In this document: one piece after another, positions 1 to 4,370 of the stretch
Layout of the letters: each line of letters starts with the position of its first letter
Position numbering within the stretch: the stretch's first letter is position 1
Assembly (NCBI GenBank): GCA_018725425.1
Contig: QLUL01000020.1
Span: forward strand, 1 to 11,994
Direction of reading: 5' to 3'
Source of the DNA: Chloroflexota bacterium
GTDB lineage: Bacteria; Chloroflexota; Dehalococcoidia; SZUA-161; SpSt-899
DNA length: 11,994 bases
The notes under the pieces: model-generated
Database searches by the model: none
The model's input: only the letters and a program-made list of their open reading frames with translations
What the model was told of the DNA's origin: nothing
Translations under genes and position numbers: made by a program

Positions 1-1285
1 ACTGCCCCAGCAACTCCTTGGCATCATCGATGTCATTTCTCTCCATCAGGCAGCTCAGCAGTTTGTAACGAATGCCCTGGTTATCACTGGGATTCAGTCG
101 GAGCATATCCCTATAGTGTTCCATGGCAGCCTCAAATTCACCGAGAAAGTAGAGGCAATCAGCCAGCCCTTCGCGAGCCCGCATGTAAGGTCGCGTCTCG
201 ATTAGGCCCCAGAAATGACCCGCCTCGTTGGCAAGTACCTCAGGCCCCAAAGCACGCTGACCTGCTTCCACACCTCGCTGATACCAATTTCGTGCCTCTT
301 CAGGGATTTCTGCGGCCTCTTCCGCCAAAAGTACATAGGCATCGGCACAATCAGAGCATATTTCGAGGGATTCCATCGCCAGACGTATTCGCTCCTTTTT
401 CTCTGCGGTTTCCAATGCCTGGTAGATAAGCTCCTGGGCTTGCTCCAGAGGAGTCTCCGGGACCAATCTTGGAATACGACCAATTCCGGAAAACTGTTGA
501 AGATAGGCATTGATCTCGTCAACAGACGCGAAGTCCTGCTTTGCCATCAGCTTTTGAATAGCACGTAAGTTACGCTCCATCAATCTCCGATCAGGAGGCG
601 AGATAGGTTTGCTGGCTGACCCACAGCATTTCTTATATTTCTCCCCACTCCCGCAGGGACAGGTGTCATTTCTTCCGACCTTGGCCAGGTTCCCTGATTC
701 ATCCTCCGCAGCAAGAACTTTGAGTATCCCGTTGACCTCATCCATATCAAACGCCTTTGGGTCGAACCATCCGCCGAGCCATTCCATCATTTCCTCGTGC
801 TCTTCGTGACCAGGGTCACCGATGATTTCCAGGAGGTCGGCATAGCCCCAGATCCCACCGCAGTCTTCGGGCGGGCAAGCACGTCTACCCGCAAGACAGA
901 CGGGATAGCGTATCCCTGGCTCCGTTGGCAGAATTCTCTCAATCAAGATCTCGTGTTCCCAACTATCGCCGAAGTCGTACTCGTAGATGAACCTGGTTTT
1001 CTCCCGTGGTGCTACCTTACTCAGCTCGGTCTTTCGAGAGTTCTTCATCTTCAGACCATAGAAGTCGCCTTCTGGATCAGGCTCGCCGAACTCCGTGCCT
1101 CCAACCCTGAATTGGTACAAGTGGGCATTGGCCCAGCCCATGGCCACCTGCAGAATCAGGTGTAGTTTGTGAAGGCTGATGTTGCCAGGCACTTGAAGTC
1201 GCCTCCAGATCGGTGGTTTACTGCCCTTGAGCGTCACTTTGAGCTGATAGACCACATCATTCCTTGGTTGTAGTGTGGTTGCCAT
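1..1285 (-). CDS. pRiA4b ORF-3-like / SEC-C / TPR protein (3' end outside window)
   Basis: The minus-strand frame is open from the ATG at 1285 to the window edge, giving 428 residues of an unfinished protein. Residues about 10-190 resemble the plasmid pRiA4b ORF-3-like domain, including its typical block YDFGDSWEHEI and the IWRR motif near the N-terminus. Residues 206-222 are a SEC-C zinc-binding motif (NDTCPCGSGEKYKKCCG; cysteines 209, 211, 220, 221). From about residue 260 onwards the protein is helical with TPR-like units, for example the one around FEAAMEHYRDMLRLNPSDN. The start is set by a strong GGAGGA Shine-Dalgarno sequence about 8 bases upstream. It is divergent from everything else in the window. 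The biochemical role of this family is not established; SEC-C motifs bind zinc and often mediate protein contacts, and TPRs are protein-binding repeats. I see no catalytic signature, signal peptide or membrane segment. Confidence 0.85.
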   Translation of the reverse strand, partial: MATTLQPRNDVVYQLKVTLKGSKPPIWRRLQVPGNISLHKLHLILQVAMGWANAHLYQFRVGGTEFGEPDPEGDFYGLKMKNSRKTELSKVAPREKTRFIYEYDFGDSWEHEILIERILPTEPGIRYPVCLAGRRACPPEDCGGIWGYADLLEIIGDPGHEEHEEMMEWLGGWFDPKAFDMDEVNGILKVLAAEDESGNLAKVGRNDTCPCGSGEKYKKCCGSASKPISPPDRRLMERNLRAIQKLMAKQDFASVDEINAYLQQFSGIGRIPRLVPETPLEQAQELIYQALETAEKKERIRLAMESLEICSDCADAYVLLAEEAAEIPEEARNWYQRGVEAGQRALGPEVLANEAGHFWGLIETRPYMRAREGLADCLYFLGEFEAAMEHYRDMLRLNPSDNQGIRYKLLSCLMERNDIDDAKELLGQ

Positions 1286-1318
1286 CACTGTCTCCTCCTT
1301 GCTGGCTTGCTTGGGACA

Positions 1319-1412
1319 CCGGATATCATTAAAGGGTTAGTGCACTCCGCCTCAGATTCAGCGCCAGGCATAATGCTCTATGTCAATCGTTGCTAATGAA
1401 CCCTTTATCCGG
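1319..1412. repeat. Long imperfect inverted repeat in the leader of the SEC-C/TPR gene
   Basis: The right arm AACCCTTTATCCGG (1399-1412) is the reverse complement of CCGGATA plus AAGGGTT, which appear in the left arm (1319-1338) separated by six extra bases, TCATTA. The inner nine bases (1330-1338 and 1399-1407) pair without interruption. In the predicted minus-strand leader this could fold as a long-range hairpin of about 60 nt loop. It could equally be the remnant of a small inverted-repeat element. There is no T-run to make it an intrinsic terminator. Confidence 0.35.
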
Positions 1413-1477
1413 GCATCCTCTGCGATCAATCACATGGATAGATTATACAGCAAGAATGCGGGGTAAACAATCTGGCG
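1357..1477. repeat. 121-bp dispersed direct repeat, copy A
   Basis: Aligns without gaps to 2744-2864 with 10 differences by my count in 121 bases (about 92% identity). The copies are in the same orientation with a fixed offset of 1387 bp. Copy A contains the candidate promoter and part of the leader of the minus-strand SEC-C/TPR gene. It has no convincing open reading frame. A nine-base patch ACACCGGAT lies just to the left of both copies, at slightly different distances (1316-1324 and 2728-2736), so the original homology may have been longer. Confidence 0.85.
1442..1470 (-). promoter_or_regulatory. Candidate promoter for the SEC-C/TPR gene
   Basis: On the minus strand there is a perfect -10 hexamer TATAAT (1442-1447) with a weak -35 TTGTTT (1465-1470) at the ideal 17-bp spacing. 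Transcription would start near 1435 and leave a leader of about 150 nt before the ATG at 1285. The element lies inside a repeated sequence, and the second copy keeps the same TATAAT (2829-2834) with TTGTTC at 2852-2857. Assigned by motif matching only. Confidence 0.4.
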
Positions 1478-1608
1478 AATTGTTCACGCCGATCTGATGA
1501 GTCCACTCAACACGTGATCCAAACTGCACCTTTGGCAGTTATTAGGAAAAACTTTCATTAGGTGCTAAAATACCAGAAAGGGGTCTTTTCGGGTAAAGGG
1601 GGGATAAG

Positions 1609-1647
1609 GAGTAGGTTTATAGGTTTAAAGGTTATCTAAGCCTACTC
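1609..1647 (+). other. Intergenic hairpin with tandem TAGGTTTA
   Basis: Arms 1609-1619 (GAGTAGGTTTA) and 1637-1647 (TAAGCCTACTC) pair over 11 positions with one G-T wobble, leaving a 17-nt loop. The left arm and loop contain two abutting copies of TAGGTTTA (1612-1627). It is not followed by a T-tract, so it is not a typical terminator. Apart from this hairpin and a short AACTGC/GCAGTT dyad at 1522-1540, I see nothing else in the 1478-1696 stretch. Confidence 0.35.
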
Positions 1648-1696
1648 GCCAGGACCGCGGAGATAAGACCATGCCTAATCCATAATAGGTGGTGAT

Positions 1697-1807
1697 GTGG
1701 AAGTAAAGGAGCTCGAGCAACACATAGATGAGCTTGCCGCCCGAATCTGAGGGCTGACCACAGAGGAACTAGCTGAAATTAAGAGCTCTCTGGAAGAGAT
1801 GACTTGA
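1697..1807 (+). pseudogene. Decayed small ORF with in-frame TGA
   Basis: A GTG codon at 1697, preceded by AGGTGGTG that could serve as a ribosome binding site, opens a frame reading VEVKELEQHIDELAARI, a TGA at 1748-1750, then GLTTEELAEIKSSLEEMT and a second TGA at 1805-1807. Both halves have a charged, helix-like composition and stay in one frame, which suggests a former small protein of about 36 residues interrupted by a nonsense mutation. TGA is used as the normal stop of neighbouring genes, so recoding as Trp is unlikely. I recognise no family; chance is a real alternative. Confidence 0.3.
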
Positions 1808-1832
1808 CGGTTGAACACAAATAGTATACGAT
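1804..1832 (+). promoter_or_regulatory. Candidate promoter of the MNT/HEPN module
   Basis: TTGACG (1804-1809, 5 of 6 matches to the -35 consensus) and TACGAT (1827-1832, 4 of 6 matches to -10) are separated by 17 bp. Transcription would start around 1839, immediately upstream of the AAAGGAAG ribosome binding site of the gene beginning at 1861. A perfect inverted repeat covers both the spacer and the start region, which supports a regulated promoter. Confidence 0.45.
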
Positions 1833-1852
1833 AGAACATAAATTGTGTTCAA
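1811..1852. promoter_or_regulatory. Perfect 10-bp inverted repeat, candidate autoregulatory operator
   Basis: TTGAACACAA (1811-1820) and its exact reverse complement TTGTGTTCAA (1843-1852) are separated by 22 bp, so the half-sites lie 32 bp apart, about three helical turns. The left arm is between the -35 and -10 hexamers and the right arm is just downstream of the predicted start and directly before the ribosome binding site. Occupancy of these sites should block transcription of the downstream gene, whose N-terminus is a winged helix. As RNA the same arms could instead form a hairpin with a 22-nt loop. Confidence 0.55.
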
Positions 1853-1860
1853 AGGAAGCG

Positions 1861-2430
1861 ATGCTGGAATACTTCATAACCTCAAAAACAAAGCGCCTTC
1901 TCCTCAAACTGTTTCTCACCAATCCAGAGAGGCAATTTTATACCAGGGAGATAACCAGGCTTACTGGTGAACCGCTAAACGCGGTAAGAAGGGAACTCGG
2001 TCATCTGGAAAAGGCAGGATTGTTGAAATCACACCAGGCGGGAAACCTGAAATACTTTGGGGTTGTAAAGGAGTTCCCCTTCTATTTAGAGCTGAAGAAG
2101 ATTGTCTACTCCACTATAGGGCTTGGTGACTACTTAAGAAACAGACTCAAGGATTCAGACCAGATAGAGCTTGCCTTCATTTACGGTTCGGTAGCTAAAA
2201 ACCAAGAAAGAGAAAAAAGCGACATCGACCTTTTTGTGGTGGGGGAAATTGAGGAGGAAGAGATCCACAGGCTGGTGTCTGACATTGAAAGAGAAACTGG
2301 CCGGGAAATCAATTATACCTTGATGACGAAAAGGGAGTTCGAGGAAAGAAGTGAGAGAGGCGAACCATTTATCAAACGAATTGAGGGGGAAGAGAAACTG
2401 ATACTTAAAGGTAACCTTGATGTCTATTGA
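1861..2430 (+). CDS. Winged-helix + MNT-type nucleotidyltransferase domain protein
   Basis: 189 residues. Residues 1-75 form an ArsR/MarR-like winged helix (ITRLTGEPLNAVRRELGHLEKAGLL is the recognition region, followed by a wing ending at YFGVV). Residues about 95-175 are a minimal nucleotidyltransferase domain with G109-S110 and S120-D121-I122-D123, the GSx9SDxD signature. A third acidic catalytic residue is not evident in the following strand (EINYTLMT), as I recall for this subfamily. Such proteins pair with HEPN proteins in toxin-antitoxin-like modules, where the nucleotidyltransferase neutralises the HEPN RNase, in studied cases by AMPylation. ATG 1861 is chosen because it follows AAAGGAAG at good spacing; a TTG at 1843 would start inside the operator. 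The stop overlaps the next gene by 11 bp, implying coupled translation. The attached DNA-binding domain suggests autoregulation. Confidence 0.8.
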   Translation: MLEYFITSKTKRLLLKLFLTNPERQFYTREITRLTGEPLNAVRRELGHLEKAGLLKSHQAGNLKYFGVVKEFPFYLELKKIVYSTIGLGDYLRNRLKDSDQIELAFIYGSVAKNQEREKSDIDLFVVGEIEEEEIHRLVSDIERETGREINYTLMTKREFEERSERGEPFIKRIEGEEKLILKGNLDVY

Positions 2431-2644
2431 AGAACTCGTCAAAGCAGGCAGTATCCGTCCATTCAGAGCAACGCAGGACGAGGTTGACAGAGCTGTTGAG
2501 ATTGCTCGGCGCGATTTAGCCTTAGCGGGCAGAATGTTTGGGGAAAGCGATGAGGTGGAGCTGGTGACTGAACAAGAGGCAAAGGAATTACTCAAAAGGG
2601 AGAGAGAATTTCTATCTTACGTAGAGAGTAAGCTAAAGGAGTGA
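2420..2644 (+). CDS. Truncated HEPN-type partner with the core missing
   Basis: 74 residues from ATG 2420, overlapping the upstream nucleotidyltransferase gene by 11 bp. Residues 1-40 (IEELVKAGSIRPFRA, then EIARRDLALAGRMF) match the N-terminal helix typical of HEPN proteins encoded beside MNT genes. Residues 46-74 (VELVTEQEAKELLKREREF) match the usual C-terminal helix. Family members are generally about 130-150 residues. The middle that normally carries the DWAFTIAYNAML-like helix and the R-x4-6-H RNase motif is absent here, the two ends being joined near residues 42-47 (2543-2560) without a frame break. The product is probably a catalytically dead remnant or a small partner-binding protein. 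The comparison rests on my memory of the family consensus. Confidence 0.6.
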   Translation: MSIEELVKAGSIRPFRATQDEVDRAVEIARRDLALAGRMFGESDEVELVTEQEAKELLKREREFLSYVESKLKE

Positions 2645-2743
2645 TAAGTGTAGCGATGCATTATTCGTTTCCCCCTCAGATAGACCAGGTAAGAGTCGTA
2701 GTATATTGCCTCTATGGTTACCTGGATACACCGGATGACTTTC

Positions 2744-2864
2744 TTCAGCGCCAGGCGTAATGCTCTATGTCAATCGTTACTAGTGAAACCTTTATCCGGC
2801 CATCCTCTGCGATCAATCACCTGGATAGATTATACAGTAAGAATGCGGGGTGAACAAGCTGACG
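2744..2864. repeat. 121-bp dispersed direct repeat, copy B
   Basis: Same orientation as 1357-1477 and about 92% identical, with substitutions only. It retains the minus-strand TATAAT (2829-2834), but no gene follows it on that strand except antisense to the HEPN/MNT genes. It may be the leftover promoter-leader of a lost paralogue of the SEC-C/TPR gene, or a mobile or duplicated intergenic element. Confidence 0.85.
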
Positions 2865-2963
2865 TTTTGTTGCCTCACTCTGGATGCCTGGATGCCGGTG
2901 CTCGCTGTATTGCCCTAGTGGATGAGCATGGTGGCAGTTGCGGGGAAGAGCTTACTCGCTTCA

Positions 2964-3000
2964 TTTGCGAATTGCTCTCGGGAAGCAAGAGGTTCGCAAA
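2964..3000. promoter_or_regulatory. Inverted repeat overlapping the operon -35 (candidate operator)
   Basis: TTTGCGAA (2964-2971) and TTCGCAAA (2993-3000) are perfect reverse complements. Inside them TTGCT and AGCAA also pair, so the element can form 8 + 5 base pairs with a 4-nt bulge and a small loop. The right arm coincides with the likely -35 hexamer of the BREX-like operon. Without a T-run a terminator is less likely than an operator. The half-site AGCAAGAG recurs downstream at 3075-3082. Confidence 0.4.
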
Positions 3001-3020
3001 CCTGCCATTTCTGTTATAAT
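2993..3020 (+). promoter_or_regulatory. Candidate promoter of the BREX-like operon
   Basis: A perfect TATAAT (3015-3020) preceded by TGT forms an extended -10 element. TTCGCA (2993-2998) at 16-bp spacing matches the -35 consensus at 4 of 6 positions. Transcription would begin near 3027, leaving a leader of about 86 nt before the first gene at 3113. Confidence 0.5.
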
Positions 3021-3065
3021 ATCAATATCGGAGCTTCAAGTCGCCAGTGGCAATTCGAGATAACA

Positions 3066-3081
3066 TCTTGCTTGAGCAAGA
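3066..3081. promoter_or_regulatory. Short dyad in the BREX-like leader
   Basis: TCTTGCT and AGCAAGA flank a TG centre, a perfect 7-bp dyad of 16 bp. It shares the TTGCT/AGCAA half-site with the dyad over the -35. Two related sites on either side of a promoter are consistent with one repressor binding both; no such regulator gene is identified in the window. Confidence 0.35.
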
Positions 3082-3112
3082 GATTTGCCGAGTGTCCCAT
3101 TAACAATAAGAA

Positions 3113-3859
3113 ATGGCTACGAAAAAATCAGGCCCCCTCTATATCCAAGATTTTCTGTGGGACGAAGGTATCCAGGCTGTGAAGGACAGCTTGAGATTCC
3201 GCTCATTTGAAGAATTCTGCCGGCATCTTGAGACATCTCTCCCACAGAACTCGGAGTCTACTAGACATCGATACGCCCGAAATGTAATTAGGTGGTTTTT
3301 TCCGGAACGATCCATTGATGGGCTGGCAGCGCAGGCTTGGTGCTACTATCAAGATGAGGGTCTGCTAAAGGAGATTATGCGCTATCAGTTTCTTTCTGTC
3401 GAGCCTGTTGTAGCGCAGTTTATCACGGAGTATGTATTACCTGCAGAGCCAGGAACGACTCTTCGTTCGCCCATTCTTGATGAATTTGTGCAGTACAAAT
3501 ATGGAGCATCGAATAAGAAGGTCAAACAGCGACTCGGCAACACGATAGATCAACTTGGATTTGCCCAGCGTAATAAGGGCAACAGAATAATTGTCCAGCT
3601 TCCTGCTGCCAGGACCGCTCTCTTCTTGCTTACGCATCTCCTTTTTGCCCCGACTCCCGCGCTGGTCAGCTTAAAAGAAATACTAGAAAATCCCTTCTGG
3701 AAGTATCTGGGCTTCCGACATGCTGATGGAGTGCGTAAGGCTCTCAAGGAAGCAGCAGCAAATGATCTCGTGGCAAAGTATGTCATCGCTGACGAGCTGG
3801 AGCAGATAACTACCAAATACTCATTCAAGGAAATCCTGGGACAGAGGCTCTATCTATGA
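3113..3859 (+). CDS. brxA: BrxA-like (DUF1819-like) BREX accessory protein
   Basis: 248 residues, soluble and mostly helical, with no signal peptide or membrane segment. Residues 51-66 are strongly basic/aromatic (RHRYARNVIRWFFPER), and the C-terminal third (about 165-245) looks like a winged-helix fold ending in VIADELEQITTKYSF. BrxA proteins of known BREX systems are small helical DNA-binding proteins that open the operon just before brxB, as here. The name comes mainly from size, composition and position; the sequence match I can judge by eye is weak. It begins 93 bases after the candidate -10 element and has a poor Shine-Dalgarno sequence (AATAAGAA). Its TGA overlaps the next ATG in an ATGA, so translation of the second gene is probably coupled. 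An unrelated operon-specific protein remains possible. Confidence 0.5.
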   Translation: MATKKSGPLYIQDFLWDEGIQAVKDSLRFRSFEEFCRHLETSLPQNSESTRHRYARNVIRWFFPERSIDGLAAQAWCYYQDEGLLKEIMRYQFLSVEPVVAQFITEYVLPAEPGTTLRSPILDEFVQYKYGASNKKVKQRLGNTIDQLGFAQRNKGNRIIVQLPAARTALFLLTHLLFAPTPALVSLKEILENPFWKYLGFRHADGVRKALKEAAANDLVAKYVIADELEQITTKYSFKEILGQRLYL

Positions 3860-4370
3860 GACTGTTGGAGTTCGAGGAATTAATCGCTACTTTCTCTACT
3901 AAACCGAGGCCAGGCCGGCATGTTTATCTATGGCACGGCAAAGAAACAGAACTACGAGCCAAACTCCCCCCAGAATTACCCGATCTCTCGATATTGTTGA
4001 CCTGGCAGCATCCACACAGTCCCCCGCTTCAGCTCCCTTAGAGGTAGCGGAGCAATTAAGGAAGCTCATTGTTCAAGAACTGCAAAATCTCCGCACCAAT
4101 CTTACTCCGCCGATAATTCTCGTAGTCACAGGCTGTCACCTTTTGGCCAGGTATCGCACAGGACTTGGGATGTTCTTCCAGCATTATGTGAGCGATGGCG
4201 CTATGGCTATCTTTTGTGTTGCTGAGCAAGACCCCTCGATGCCTAGCCTACCCAGTTATGTGGAATTCGAGCCCCAGGCAACATCTCAATCTCTAGCAAG
4301 CCTTGTTGGAAGACAAAACCTCATTGAGGAGAACAGCCATGAAGCAAGCACAACGAACTCCTATAGATAA
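3856..4370 (+). CDS. brxB: BrxB-like (DUF1788-like) gene with apparent -1 frameshift
   Basis: The reading frame starting at ATG 3856 encodes MRLLEFEELIATF then HVYLWHGKETELRAKLPP and stops at 4039-4041. The protein-like sequence continues in the -1 frame (VDLAAS, then PPIILVVTGCHLLARYR) up to the stop at 4368-4370. Read through a slip near 3966-3972 the product is 171 residues, close to the roughly 200 of BrxB. The block ILVVTGCHLLARYRTGLGMFFQHY resembles the DUF1788 segment in which a TG-containing strand precedes a helix and a hydrophobic strand (AMAIFCVAEQDP here). BrxB is a small core factor of BREX whose exact activity is unknown. The gene overlaps the brxA-like gene by 4 bp and the brxC-like gene by 32 bp. 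Whether the break is a sequencing error, a mutation or programmed cannot be told from the sequence alone. Confidence 0.6.
3966..3972 (+). other. Slippery C-run at the brxB-like frameshift
   Basis: The bases C CCC CCA, read in the frame of ATG 3856, have the X XXY YYZ form of a -1 slippery heptamer. Slipping here joins ...ELRAKLPP directly to RITRSLDIVDLAAS in the second frame. A homopolymer of six C is also a typical place for sequencing indels and for phase variation. No strong hairpin is evident in the following 10 bases. Confidence 0.35.

Larger units (their letters stand above)
2645..3112. other. Intergenic region between the MNT/HEPN module and the BREX-like operon
   Basis: No convincing gene. 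It holds the second copy of the 121-bp repeat (2744-2864), then a promoter and two dyads ahead of the operon. Frames open across 2714-3019 and 2922-3182 give low-complexity, Cys-rich or repeat-derived translations without family resemblance and cross the repeat and promoter. No terminator with a T-run is visible after 2644. Confidence 0.6.

Noticed and set aside
215..1165. Plus-strand open frames at 215-568, 609-809 and 797-1165.
   Set aside because: They lie antisense to the SEC-C/TPR gene, whose minus-strand frame is unbroken and has recognisable domains and a strong ribosome binding site.
1748..1750. TGA recoded as tryptophan or selenocysteine.
   Set aside because: TGA ends the brxA-like, nucleotidyltransferase and HEPN genes normally, and no SECIS-like hairpin is evident after it.
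1843..1860. TTG at 1843 as the start of the nucleotidyltransferase gene.
   Set aside because: It falls inside the right arm of the inverted repeat and ahead of the AAAGGAAG ribosome binding site that serves ATG 1861.
2155..2595. Minus-strand frame of 146 codons.
   Set aside because: Antisense to the nucleotidyltransferase and HEPN genes; low-complexity Ser/Phe-rich translation without family resemblance.
1357..2864. Insertion sequence or CRISPR array using the 121-bp repeats.
   Set aside because: There is no transposase, only two copies, no regular spacing, and the copies are direct rather than terminal inverted repeats.
2714..3182. Plus-strand frames at 2714-3019 and 2922-3182.
   Set aside because: They cross the intergenic repeat, the dyad and the extended -10 promoter, lack good ribosome binding sites, and the translations look random.
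4303..4338. TTG at 4303 as the start of the BrxC-like protein.
   Set aside because: ATG 4339 has GAGGAG at ideal spacing, and the extra 12 residues look like readthrough of the overlapping brxB-like gene.
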